Assembly (NCBI RefSeq): GCF_018139625.1
Contig: NZ_JAGSOH010000017.1
Location: 1 to 64,000 of the forward strand
Direction: 5' to 3'
Length of the DNA: 64,000 bases
Source: Actinospica acidithermotolerans
GTDB lineage: Bacteria > Actinomycetota > Actinomycetes > Streptomycetales > Catenulisporaceae
A program made the position numbers and the translations under genes. Below the pieces are notes generated by a model. That model had not been told where the DNA came from and made no database searches. It saw nothing but the letters and a program-made list of their open reading frames with translations. The stretch's first letter is position 1, and each line of letters starts with the position of its first letter. Positions 52,618 to 61,067 of the stretch are shown in pieces.

Positions 52618-55014
52618 ATGAAGCTGCGCAGCGCCATGCTGCTCGCGGCCGGGACGTCGGCGGCTCTGGCCGCCGGCGTCGTCGCCGCGGTGCCCGCCTC
52701 CGCCGCGACCTCGGCCGCGTCGGTCACGCTCACCGTCGCCAAGAGCGGCGCCGAGTACACCACCGTGCAAGCCGCGGTGAACGCCGTGCCGGACGACTCC
52801 AGCACCTCGTACACGATCTCGATCGCCAAGGGCACCTACAGCGAGATGGTCAACATCCCGGCCACCAAGCTGCACCTGTCGCTGATCGGCGCCACCGGCA
52901 ACGCGTCGGACGTCGTGATCACCTCGTCCACCTACTCCGGGGAGACGAACACCAGCACCGGCAGCACGTACGGCACCGAGGGCTCGGCGACCGTGCACGT
53001 GAAGGCGAGCAACTTCACCGCGAAGTACATCACCTTCAGCAACACCTTCGACAAGCTGGACTACCCCTCGGTGACCGCGACCCAGGCCGTGGCCATCGCG
53101 ATGGAGGGCGACCGGCAGGTCTACGAGGACGACATCTTCTACGGCCACCAGGACACGCTGCTGTCCTGGGACTCGACCGCCTCGGCCCAGCTGCGGCAGT
53201 ACGTCTACGATTCGACCGTCGAGGGCGACGTCGACTTCATCTTCGGCAACGGCGACCTTGTGGTGGACCGCTCGGCCATCAAGACCCTCAACGACGGCAT
53301 CTACTCCAGCGCCTACCTGACCGCGCCCGCGACGTACTCCGAGGACACGTACGGGATCCTGCTCACCGGCGACACCGTGACGAGCAGCCTCGCGTCGAAC
53401 GCGGTCTACCTCGGCCGCGCGTGGAAGCCGTACACGGACTCCTCGCCGCAGCTCGTAGTCCGCAACACGAACCTGCCCGCGCAGGTCAACTCCACCGACC
53501 CCTATCTGGGGATCAGCGGCGCCACCTGGACCTCCGGCCGTTACTACGAATACGACAACTCGGGGTACGGCGCGAACGCGAGCGAGTCCACGCGGCCGCA
53601 ACTCACGTCGTCGAACGAGGGCACGTACACCGCGACGAAGTACCTCGCCGGCTCGGACAGCTGGGACCCGGTCGTCTCCGGATCGGCGAACGCGGTGACC
53701 ACGGCGACCGCAGCGGTGGCCGAGAACGGCCAGGTCGGCGACACGCGCCAGGTGGACCGGCCGACGACTCCCGGCACCTGCCAGACGGTCAACGCGGACT
53801 TGGCCGACCCGGCGAACCGCGAGTTCACCGACGCCCAGGAGGCCGCCGCGCCCGACACCGCGCGGATCCAGGCGGCGCTCACCGCGTGCGCGGTCACCGG
53901 CGAGGCGGTCGTCCTGGCGCCGAGCGCCGACGGCACCGACACCGCCTTCCTGTCCGCGCCGCTGTCGATCGGCAAGCTGGAGTACCTGGTCGTAGACCCC
54001 GGCGTGACGCTCTACGCGTCACGTCAGGCCTCTGACTACGGCACGACCGGCGGCTACGTGCCCTTCATCTCGGTGAGCGGCAACGCCAGCGGCATCGAGA
54101 GCATCCGGTCGGATCACCATCGCGATCACTACGGCAACCCGCTCCAGGGAGTCATCGACGGCCGTGGCGACCTGCCGCTCCTCGGCACCACGACGAGCTG
54201 GTGGGACCTGGCCGCCGCGGCGAAGACCCAAGGCCTGAAGTCGGATGCGCCGCGGCTGATCCAGGCCACGAAGTCCGATGACTTCACCGTCTACGACGTG
54301 ACCCTGCGCAACTCGCCGAAGGAGAACATCTACTACAAGCAGGGTGGCGGCCTGCTCGTCCAGGGCGTCGTCATCGAGACGCCGGACACCGCGCTGAACA
54401 CCGACGGTGTCGACTTCGACAGCTCGGCGTACGGCACGATCCGCGACTCGTGGCTGATGGACGGCGACGACTGCGTGGCGATGGAGGCCAACGACGCCAC
54501 GGTCGCGCACCTGAGCGTCGAGAACGACCAGTGCTTCGGCACGCACGGCATCTCCGTCGGCAGCGGTACGGCGTACGGCGTCGAGGCGGTGCTCGTCGAC
54601 CACGATCTGATCGAGGGCAAGGACCTCGACGGCACCGAGTCGGGTATCGCCGCCGGTATCCGGATCAAGTCGTACGCGGGCGCCGGCGGACTCGTCCAGG
54701 ACGTCGTCTACCGGGACATCGTGATGAACGACCTGGCCAACCCGATCGACATCGACCCGTTCTACGCGACGGCCACCGGCACGAGCGCGCCGGACTTCGC
54801 CGGCATCCTCATCGATGGCGCGAATGCGTCGAACTCGCTGCCGGGCGCCCAGGAGATCGTCGAAGGCTACGACGCGGCCGACCCGACCGTGCTCACGCTG
54901 CGGAACGTGCACGTCGACGCGACCGCGACCGTCTCCCAGTACGCCCGGATCACCGAGCGGGAGACGAACCTCGGCTTCACCGGGACGGGGGTCGAGGTCC
55001 AAGACATCCGATGA
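52618..55014 (+). CDS. Secreted bifunctional pectinesterase (CE8)-polygalacturonase (GH28)
   Basis: 798 aa. Signal peptide to about residue 30 (AAVPASAA). CE8 half: GDRQVYEDDIFYGHQDTLL, EGDVDFIFGNG (catalytic Asp) and LGRAWKPY (substrate Arg/Trp), around residues 35-370. GH28 half from about 375: GQVGDTRQVDRPTTPGTC, then NTDGVDFDS, DGDDCVAME, GTHGISVGSG and RIKSYAG. The first half removes methyl groups from pectin and the second cuts the freed polygalacturonate. It closely follows the stand-alone GH28 gene. A 69-nt gap with a long hairpin separates it from fuconate dehydratase. Confidence 0.94.
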   Translation: MKLRSAMLLAAGTSAALAAGVVAAVPASAATSAASVTLTVAKSGAEYTTVQAAVNAVPDDSSTSYTISIAKGTYSEMVNIPATKLHLSLIGATGNASDVVITSSTYSGETNTSTGSTYGTEGSATVHVKASNFTAKYITFSNTFDKLDYPSVTATQAVAIAMEGDRQVYEDDIFYGHQDTLLSWDSTASAQLRQYVYDSTVEGDVDFIFGNGDLVVDRSAIKTLNDGIYSSAYLTAPATYSEDTYGILLTGDTVTSSLASNAVYLGRAWKPYTDSSPQLVVRNTNLPAQVNSTDPYLGISGATWTSGRYYEYDNSGYGANASESTRPQLTSSNEGTYTATKYLAGSDSWDPVVSGSANAVTTATAAVAENGQVGDTRQVDRPTTPGTCQTVNADLADPANREFTDAQEAAAPDTARIQAALTACAVTGEAVVLAPSADGTDTAFLSAPLSIGKLEYLVVDPGVTLYASRQASDYGTTGGYVPFISVSGNASGIESIRSDHHRDHYGNPLQGVIDGRGDLPLLGTTTSWWDLAAAAKTQGLKSDAPRLIQATKSDDFTVYDVTLRNSPKENIYYKQGGGLLVQGVVIETPDTALNTDGVDFDSSAYGTIRDSWLMDGDDCVAMEANDATVAHLSVENDQCFGTHGISVGSGTAYGVEAVLVDHDLIEGKDLDGTESGIAAGIRIKSYAGAGGLVQDVVYRDIVMNDLANPIDIDPFYATATGTSAPDFAGILIDGANASNSLPGAQEIVEGYDAADPTVLTLRNVHVDATATVSQYARITERETNLGFTGTGVEVQDIR

Positions 55015-55026
55015 ATGGCTTGCGCC

Positions 55027-55077
55027 GGGTCCCTTCGGGCTTCTACATTCAGTCCCACCAGAAGCCTGAAAGGACCC
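55027..55077 (+). promoter_or_regulatory. Long hairpin covering the fuconate dehydratase Shine-Dalgarno
   Basis: GGGTCCCTTCGGGCTTCT (55027-55044) pairs with AGAAGCCTGAAAGGACCC (55060-55077); one C-A mismatch and one G-U pair in 18. The right arm contains AAAGGA, the ribosome site 9 nt before ATG 55084. It may limit read-through or translation, so enzyme genes and sugar-degrading genes need not be expressed equally. Confidence 0.7.
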
Positions 55078-55083
55078 AGCGCC

Positions 55084-56439
55084 ATGTCGGTTGCCCGCGC
55101 GCGCATCGCGGCCGTGGAGACCCACGACATCCGGTTTCCCACCTCGCGTGAGCACGACGGCTCCGACGCGATGAATCCGGACCCTGATTACTCGGCGGCG
55201 TACGTGGTGCTGCGCGCCGACGTCGCCGACTGCGCCGGCCGGGAGCTCGCGGGCCACGGCTTCGCCTTCACGATAGGTCGGGGCAATGACGTCCAGGTGG
55301 CCGCGATCAACGCGCTGCGCTCGCACATCGTGGGCCGCGACCTCGACGAGCTGTGCGCCGACCCGGGCGTGATCAGCCGGGCGCTCGTCGGGGACAGCCA
55401 GCTGCGCTGGCTCGGCCCGGAGAAGGGCGTCATGCAGATGGCGATCGGCGCGGTGGTCAACGCCGTCTGGGACCTCGCCGCCAAGCGCGCCGGCAAGCCG
55501 GTCTGGCAGTTCCTCGCCGACGCCGAGCCCGAATGGCTCGTCTCGCAGATCGACTTCCGCTACATCGAGGACGCGCTCAGCCGCGACGAGGCCCTCGAGC
55601 TCCTGCGCGCCGGGAAGGCCGGCTCCGCCGAGCGCGCCGCGCGGCTGCGCGAGGCCGGCTACCCGGCGTACACCACGTCGCCCGGCTGGCTCGGCTACAG
55701 CGACGAGAAGCTGACCCGGCTCGCCAAGCAGGCCGTCGCCGACGGATTCACCCAGATCAAGCTGAAGGTCGGCGCCGACCTCGAGGACGACGTGCGCCGG
55801 TTCCGGGCCGCGCGGGCCGCCGTCGGCGACGAACTGCGCATCGCCGTCGACGCGAACCAGCGCTGGAACGTGCCCGAGGCGGTCGACTGGGTCGGCGCGC
55901 TGGCCGAGTTCGACCCCTACTGGATCGAGGAGCCGACCAGCCCCGACGACATCCTGGGCCACGCCGCGATCCGCCGGGCCGTCGCGCCGGTGAAGGTCGC
56001 CACCGGCGAGCACGTGCAGAACCGCATCGTCTTCAAGCAACTGCTCCAGGCCGGATCGATCGACATCCTCCAGCTCGACTCCGCGCGCGTGGCCGGCGTG
56101 AACGAGAACCTCGCGATCCTGCTGCTGGCGGCCAAGTTCGGCGTGCCGGTGTGTCCGCACGCGGGCGGCGTGGGCCTGTGCGAGCTCGTGCAGCACCTGT
56201 CGATGTTCGACTACGTGGCCCTGACCGGCACCACGGACGACCGCGTCATCGAGTTCGTCGACCACCTCCACGAGCACTTCACCGACCCGGTGCGGATCAG
56301 CGGCGGCAGCTACCTCGCGCCGAGCGCCCCCGGCTTCTCCGCCGAGATGCACCCCGAATCCATCGCGACGTACCGGTTCCCCGACGGTACGTTCTGGATG
56401 GCAGACCTGCGTGAGCGCAACGAAGGAGTCGCAGCGTGA
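55084..56439 (+). CDS. L-fuconate dehydratase (enolase superfamily)
   Basis: 451 aa. Strong match to the FucD group of the mandelate racemase branch: [15 protein letters not shown] with the Lys-x-Lys, VDANQRW (metal Asp), [16 protein letters not shown] (metal Glu), [10 protein letters not shown] (metal Glu) and [18 protein letters not shown] (catalytic His). It dehydrates L-fuconate to 2-keto-3-deoxy-L-fuconate. Some FucD-like enzymes also take related acids such as L-galactonate. AAAGGA lies 9 nt before the ATG; GTGA overlap with the SDR gene. Confidence 0.92.
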   Translation: MSVARARIAAVETHDIRFPTSREHDGSDAMNPDPDYSAAYVVLRADVADCAGRELAGHGFAFTIGRGNDVQVAAINALRSHIVGRDLDELCADPGVISRALVGDSQLRWLGPEKGVMQMAIGAVVNAVWDLAAKRAGKPVWQFLADAEPEWLVSQIDFRYIEDALSRDEALELLRAGKAGSAERAARLREAGYPAYTTSPGWLGYSDEKLTRLAKQAVADGFTQIKLKVGADLEDDVRRFRAARAAVGDELRIAVDANQRWNVPEAVDWVGALAEFDPYWIEEPTSPDDILGHAAIRRAVAPVKVATGEHVQNRIVFKQLLQAGSIDILQLDSARVAGVNENLAILLLAAKFGVPVCPHAGGVGLCELVQHLSMFDYVALTGTTDDRVIEFVDHLHEHFTDPVRISGGSYLAPSAPGFSAEMHPESIATYRFPDGTFWMADLRERNEGVAA

Positions 56440-57194
56440 GCAGTGCGGAATTCTCCGGTCTCAAGGTCGTCGTCACCGGCGGCGGATCCGGCATCGGCCT
56501 GGCCACGGCCACCCTGCTCGCCGAGCGCGGCGCCGCGGTGGCGGTCCTCGACCTGGATCCGTCGTCCGCGCCCGACCCCAAGCTCGGCTTCGTCGCCGAC
56601 GTGGCCGACGACGAGTCCGTCCGCGCCGCGATCGCGAACGCCGCCGAGGCCCTGGGCGGCATCGACATCCTGGTCAACAACGCGGGCATCGGCGCAGCCG
56701 GCACCGTCGAGGACAACGACGACGAGCAGTGGCACCGGGTCTACGACGTGAACGTCGTCGGCATGGTCCGCGTCACCCGCGCCGCCCTGCCGCACCTTCG
56801 CGAGTCCGAGCACGCCGCGATCGTGAACACCGCCAGCATCGCCGCCGTCGCGGGCCTCCCGCAGCGCGCGCTCTACAGCGCGACGAAGGGCGCCGTCTAC
56901 GCCCTGACGCTGGCCATGGCCACGGACCACCTGCGCGAGGGGATCCGCGTCAACTGCGTGCACCCCGGCACGGCCGACACGCCGTGGGTCGGCCGGCTGC
57001 TCGACGCCGCCGAGGACCCGGAGGCCGAGCGCAAGGCCCTCGAGGCGCGTCAGCCGATGGGCCGCCTGGTGACGGCCCCTGAGATCGCCGCGGCCATCGC
57101 GTACCTCGCGTCCCCGCTCGCCGCCTCCGTCACCGGCACGTCGCTCGCGGTCGACGGCGGCTTCACCGGCCTGCGCCCTCGCCCCGCCGCATGA
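56436..57194 (+). CDS. SDR-family dehydrogenase (2-keto-3-deoxy-L-fuconate dehydrogenase candidate)
   Basis: 252 aa. Rossmann [23 protein letters not shown] (NAD site), [13 protein letters not shown], and the active site [16 protein letters not shown] with the Tyr-x3-Lys. [15 protein letters not shown] follows. In the known non-phosphorylative L-fucose route this step oxidises the 2-keto-3-deoxy acid to the 2,4-diketo form. The start GTG overlaps the dehydratase stop (GTGA), and its stop overlaps the next gene (ATGA). Confidence 0.87.
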   Translation: MSSAEFSGLKVVVTGGGSGIGLATATLLAERGAAVAVLDLDPSSAPDPKLGFVADVADDESVRAAIANAAEALGGIDILVNNAGIGAAGTVEDNDDEQWHRVYDVNVVGMVRVTRAALPHLRESEHAAIVNTASIAAVAGLPQRALYSATKGAVYALTLAMATDHLREGIRVNCVHPGTADTPWVGRLLDAAEDPEAERKALEARQPMGRLVTAPEIAAAIAYLASPLAASVTGTSLAVDGGFTGLRPRPAA

Positions 57195-58189
57195 CCGCGC
57201 CGCAGCCTCGGCCGAGGTCGCTGCCGCCGCTGACGCTCGGAAAGGTCGGCTTCGGCGGAGCCCCCCTGGGCAACCTCTTCACAGCCATCGACGACGAGGC
57301 CGCCCACGCCGCCGTGGACGCAGCCTGGGACTCCGGCATCCGCTACTTCGACACCGCGCCGCACTACGGCCTGGGCCTGTCCGAACGCCGCCTGGGCGCG
57401 GCCCTGCGCGACCACCCCCGCGACGACTACGTCCTCTCAACGAAGGTCGGCCGCCTCCTCGACCCCGTCCCCGACGTCGACCCCGCCGATATCCACGCCG
57501 CCGACGACCAGGGCTTCGAAGTCCCCGCCACCGTCACCCGCCGCTGGGATTTCACCGCCGACGGCGTGCGCCGCAGCATCGAGGAGAGCCTCGAACGCCT
57601 CGGCCTGTCGCGGATCGACATCGCGTACCTCCACGACCCCGACGACCACGTCGAGCAGGCGCTCGACGAGGCGTACCCCGCGCTCGAGAAGCTGCGCGAG
57701 GAGGGTGTGCTGCGCGCGATCGGCGTCGGCATGAACCAGAGCGCCGTCCCGACGCGCTTCGTCACCGAGACCGACATCGACGTCGTGCTCCTCGCGGGCC
57801 GCTACACGCTGCTGGATCAGAGCGCGAGCAGGGACCTGCTCCCCGCCGCCGAGGCGCGCGGCGTCGCGATCGTCCTCGGGGGCGTCTTCAACTCGGGTCT
57901 CCTGGCCGACCCGCGGAACGCCGCCACGTACGACTACGCCCCCGCCCCGCCCGAACTGATCGACCGTGCGCTGGAGATCGAGCAAATCTGCCTCGAACAC
58001 GGCGTCCCGCTCCGCGCCGCCGCCCTGCAATTCGGCCTGGCCCACCCCGCCGTGGCCAGCGCACTCATCGGCATCCGGGACGCCGCTCAGGCCCGGGATT
58101 GCGCCGCGATGGCGGGGGTACCGATACCGGAGATGCTGTGGCAGAGTCTGCGTGAGCGCGGATTGATTGACCGGGACAACGAAGTCTGA
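57191..58189 (+). CDS. Aldo/keto reductase, L-fucose dehydrogenase type
   Basis: 332 aa. AKR with GFGGAPLGNLF, FDTAPHYGLGLSERRLG (the catalytic Tyr-containing motif), ESLERLGLSRIDIAYLHDPD and GVFNSGLLADP. This layout matches L-fucose / D-threo-aldose 1-dehydrogenases, which oxidise C1 of fucose to the lactone with NAD(P). It sits between the SDR and lactonase genes, giving a complete early pathway. Confidence 0.9.
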   Translation: MTAPQPRPRSLPPLTLGKVGFGGAPLGNLFTAIDDEAAHAAVDAAWDSGIRYFDTAPHYGLGLSERRLGAALRDHPRDDYVLSTKVGRLLDPVPDVDPADIHAADDQGFEVPATVTRRWDFTADGVRRSIEESLERLGLSRIDIAYLHDPDDHVEQALDEAYPALEKLREEGVLRAIGVGMNQSAVPTRFVTETDIDVVLLAGRYTLLDQSASRDLLPAAEARGVAIVLGGVFNSGLLADPRNAATYDYAPAPPELIDRALEIEQICLEHGVPLRAAALQFGLAHPAVASALIGIRDAAQARDCAAMAGVPIPEMLWQSLRERGLIDRDNEV

Positions 58190-58211
58190 CGTCAACGAGG
58201 TGCTGAAAGAT

Positions 58212-59072
58212 ATGACGGCTACTCCGATCGTGGATGCGCACCACCATCTGTGGGACCTGAAGGTCCGCGCCCAGGAGTGGCTGCGAGCCCCCGAGCTCAA
58301 GCCGATCTGGCGCGACTTCCCCGTCGAGGAGCTCGAGCCCGAGGCGCGCGCGTCCGGCGTCGATGTGACGATCCTCGTCCAGGCCGCCGCCTCCGTCGAC
58401 GAGACCCGCGAGTTCCTCGCCTTCGCGGCCTGCAACAAGCTGATCGCCGGCGTCGTCGGATGGATGGACCTCACCGCCGACGACCCGGCCGCCGGCCTCG
58501 ACGCGCTGCGCAAGGCGCCCGGCGGGCACATGCTCAAGGGCATCCGGCACCTCGTCCAGGACGAGCCCGACCCCGCCTGGCTCACCCGCACCGACGTCCG
58601 ACGCGGCCTGCGCGCCGTCGCCGAGGCAGGCCTGCCCTACGACCTCCTCGTCAGGCCCGCCCAGGCCCGCGCGGCGCTCGACGCCGTACGGGCCGTCCCC
58701 GAGCTCACCTTCGTCCTCGACCACCTGGGCAAACCCCCCATCGCCGACGCCGCCTCGTCCCCCGACCCCCACTGGGCCACCTGGCTCCGCGAGCTCGCCG
58801 CCGAGCGCAACGTCGTCTGCAAGCTCTCCGGCATGGTCACCGAGGCCGACTGGAACACGTGGACCATAGGAGACCTCGAACCCTACGTCCGCACCGCCCT
58901 CGAGGCCTTCGGCCCCGACCGCGTGATGTTCGGCTCCGACTGGCCCGTCTGCCTGCTCGCCGCCACCTACACCGAGGTCTTCGAGTCCGCCCGCACCCTC
59001 ACCGACGATCTCAGCGAAGACGAGCGGGCGGCGGTATTCGGCGGCACGGCGGCACGGGTCTACGGCCTGTAG
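58212..59072 (+). CDS. L-fuconolactonase (amidohydrolase family)
   Basis: 286 aa. The metal-dependent TIM-barrel has PIVDAHHHLWDL, the usual HxHxW opening, LKGIRHLVQDEPD, FVLDHLGKPPI, CKLSGMVTEADW and MFGSDWPVCLL (catalytic Asp). These match fuconolactonase/rhamnonolactonase-type lactonases. I chose ATG 58212 (GAAAGA 4 nt upstream); earlier in-frame starts lie inside the AKR gene. It should open the lactone made by the AKR to L-fuconate. Last gene of the rightward operon. Confidence 0.9.
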   Translation: MTATPIVDAHHHLWDLKVRAQEWLRAPELKPIWRDFPVEELEPEARASGVDVTILVQAAASVDETREFLAFAACNKLIAGVVGWMDLTADDPAAGLDALRKAPGGHMLKGIRHLVQDEPDPAWLTRTDVRRGLRAVAEAGLPYDLLVRPAQARAALDAVRAVPELTFVLDHLGKPPIADAASSPDPHWATWLRELAAERNVVCKLSGMVTEADWNTWTIGDLEPYVRTALEAFGPDRVMFGSDWPVCLLAATYTEVFESARTLTDDLSEDERAAVFGGTAARVYGL

Positions 59073-59119
59073 CCGGCCGCGACGAGCCGCCCGGCTAACA
59101 GAAAGACGCGCCGAAGGCC

Positions 59120-59584
59120 TCAGCGCCCCGAAGCGGCCGCCGAAAGAGAGCGGGCGTAATTGACCCGGGCGGCGTAGTCCTGGGCCTGGAACACCGAGGC
59201 GACCGGCAGCTGCACCTGGTGCAGGAAGCCGGGGCCCTGGACGACGACCTGGACCGCGCCCTCGGTGCGCTCCTCCTTGGCCAGCAGGAACAGCAGGCCG
59301 AGCAGGCAGAACACGAAGAAGACCACAGCGCACACGATCGCCCAGGTGGGGATGCCGCGGGTCGTCCGGGACATGTCCGTGTACGACCAGACGACGCCGC
59401 CGATCGGTGCCTGGCCCGAGGGAGTGATCACGGTGGTGCTGGTGCACACGATGTCGCCGATCGTCACCAGCACCGGACCCGCGCCCTGCGCCGCGGCCTG
59501 CGCGGCGTCCATGGGTTCTCCCCACGGCTGCTGTCCCTGCTGGTAGGGCTGCTGCGGGGGCCCGTAGGGCGGCTGAAAGGCCAT
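59120..59584 (-). CDS. Single-TM membrane protein with a proline/glutamine-rich head
   Basis: 154 aa. A Pro/Gln/Tyr-rich N-terminus (PPYGPPQQPYQQGQQPWG), then a soluble stretch with GDIVCTSTTVITPSGQAPIGG, one helix (WAIVCAVVFFVFCLLGLLFLLA) and a C-terminal soluble part (VQVVVQGPGFLHQVQLPV). A known but uncharacterised actinobacterial type. Converges with the pectin operon, with 47 nt between stops, and closes the island. Confidence 0.8.
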   Translation of the reverse strand: MAFQPPYGPPQQPYQQGQQPWGEPMDAAQAAAQGAGPVLVTIGDIVCTSTTVITPSGQAPIGGVVWSYTDMSRTTRGIPTWAIVCAVVFFVFCLLGLLFLLAKEERTEGAVQVVVQGPGFLHQVQLPVASVFQAQDYAARVNYARSLSAAASGR

Positions 59585-59781
59585 AGCAGTATGTTGCCAG
59601 ATATTCGCTCCCCGCGCGGCCGCAACGGGCGCGCAAGGGCGGCGCGCAAGGGCGTCAACCCGACGCCGTGAACGTCACCGTTGACCCACGTGCTTGACTC
59701 TCCCCTCAGGGCCGGGCCCAGCATCGGCGGGGCCGGGCGGATTCGGCCGCCGGGCTGAGGAAGGCATGCGAGAGGGAACGG

Positions 59782-60936
59782 GTGCGGACTATGGCGGCGG
59801 ACGGGGCCACGGGGCCGGGTGCTAGCGCGAGTGCGGGTACGGCGGCGAACGGCCCTGCGGTGGAGGCACTGCTGACCATCGGGGCGTTCGCGCGCACGTC
59901 GCGGCTCTCGATCAAGGCGCTGCGGCTCTACGACGAGATCGGCCTGCTGCCGCCGGCCTGCACCGACCCGGAGACCGGCTACCGGTACTACGCGCCCGCT
60001 CAGCTGGAGCGGGCGCGGTTGGTCGCGTGGCTGCGGCGGGTCGGGATGCCGCTCGCGGGGATTCGGCGGGTATGCGACCTGCGGGAAAGCGATCGGGGCG
60101 CGGCCGTCGGCGAGATCCGCGAGTACTGGGCGCGGGTCGAGGCTGACACGGCGGCCCGGCGCGAGCTCGTCGCCTTCCTCATCGAGCAGTTGTCAGGGAA
60201 GGACGACATCATGACCACCAGTCAGACCACTGCGCGGCCCCTGCGGATGCGGTACGCCGCGCTGTCCGATCGCGGTTCGGTGCGCACGCGGAACCTGGAC
60301 GCGGCGTACGCGGGGCCGCGGCTGTTCGCGGTCGCGGACGGGTTCGGCGAGCGCGGCGACGCGGCCAGCAGCAGGGCGATCGACACGCTGCGGGCGGTCG
60401 ACGCCGTCGAGTCGGGCGACCTGCTGAACGTGCTTCAGGACGCGGTCGACCGGGCCCACCGGGCGGTGGGGGAGATCGGCGAGGAGTCGTCGTCGGGCAC
60501 GACGCTCACCGCGATGCTGTGGACGGGCTCGGAGCTCGGGCTCGTGCACATCGGCGACTCGCGTGCGTACCTGCTGCGCGACGGCAGCCTCCGGCAGATC
60601 ACCCACGACCACACCCTCGTGCAGTCCATGCTCGATGAGGGCCGGATCACGCCGCAGGAGGCCGAGTCACACCCGCAGCGCACGCTGCTCGTGCAGGCCG
60701 TCGGCGCGAGCGACACGACGCCGGAGCCGGAACTGCGCGTCACGGACGTCCGCGCGGGGGACCGGTACCTGCTGTGCACGGACGGACTCTCGCGGAGTGT
60801 CGCGGAGTCCGAGATCCGGCGTGTGGTGCAGGGGAGCGAGGAGCCGGCGGAGGCGGTCGCGGCCCTGATCGAGCTCGCGGGCCAGGCGGGTGGGGAGGAC
60901 AACGTGGCCTGCGTCGTCGCGCACGTCGCCGAGTAG
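59782..60936 (+). CDS. MerR HTH - PP2C protein phosphatase fusion
   Basis: 384 aa. MerR HTH at ~30-95 (LTIGAFARTSRLSIKALRLYDEIGLLP, GYRYYAPAQLERARLVAWLRRVGMPL), then a coiled-coil-like stretch to ~140, then PP2C from ~150: RNLDAAYAGPRLFAVADGFG, SGTTLTAMLW, LVHIGDSRAYLLRDG, LLCTDGLSRSVA and GGEDNVACVVA. The metal Asp of ADGFG, DG and GGEDN are present. Start GTG 59782; AGGGA lies 5 nt upstream. Known in actinomycetes but not widely understood: DNA binding and Ser/Thr dephosphorylation in one protein. Confidence 0.9.
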   Translation: MRTMAADGATGPGASASAGTAANGPAVEALLTIGAFARTSRLSIKALRLYDEIGLLPPACTDPETGYRYYAPAQLERARLVAWLRRVGMPLAGIRRVCDLRESDRGAAVGEIREYWARVEADTAARRELVAFLIEQLSGKDDIMTTSQTTARPLRMRYAALSDRGSVRTRNLDAAYAGPRLFAVADGFGERGDAASSRAIDTLRAVDAVESGDLLNVLQDAVDRAHRAVGEIGEESSSGTTLTAMLWTGSELGLVHIGDSRAYLLRDGSLRQITHDHTLVQSMLDEGRITPQEAESHPQRTLLVQAVGASDTTPEPELRVTDVRAGDRYLLCTDGLSRSVAESEIRRVVQGSEEPAEAVAALIELAGQAGGEDNVACVVAHVAE

Positions 60937-61067
60937 GGAAGACGGCGACTTCCGCCGCGGACGGGACGAGAGCTGAGTTGCGACGCATGCGCCGGCCGCG
61001 ACGGAGGGGTGGGCCGCGACGCAACGGCGGGCCCCGACACAGGTGCTGGCCGCGACGGAGCAGCGGG
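60937..61067. repeat. Degenerate ~20-bp repeats between convergent genes
   Basis: GGCCGCGACGGAGGGGTG, GGCCGCGACGCAACGGCGG, GCCCCGACACAGGTGCT and GGCCGCGACGGAGCAGCGG follow each other just before the PBP stop. Confidence 0.55.

Noticed and set aside
41549-59072. Genomic island brought in by a phage or integrase
   Set aside because: No integrase, tRNA, transposase or flanking direct repeats were seen; base composition looks the same as the neighbours.
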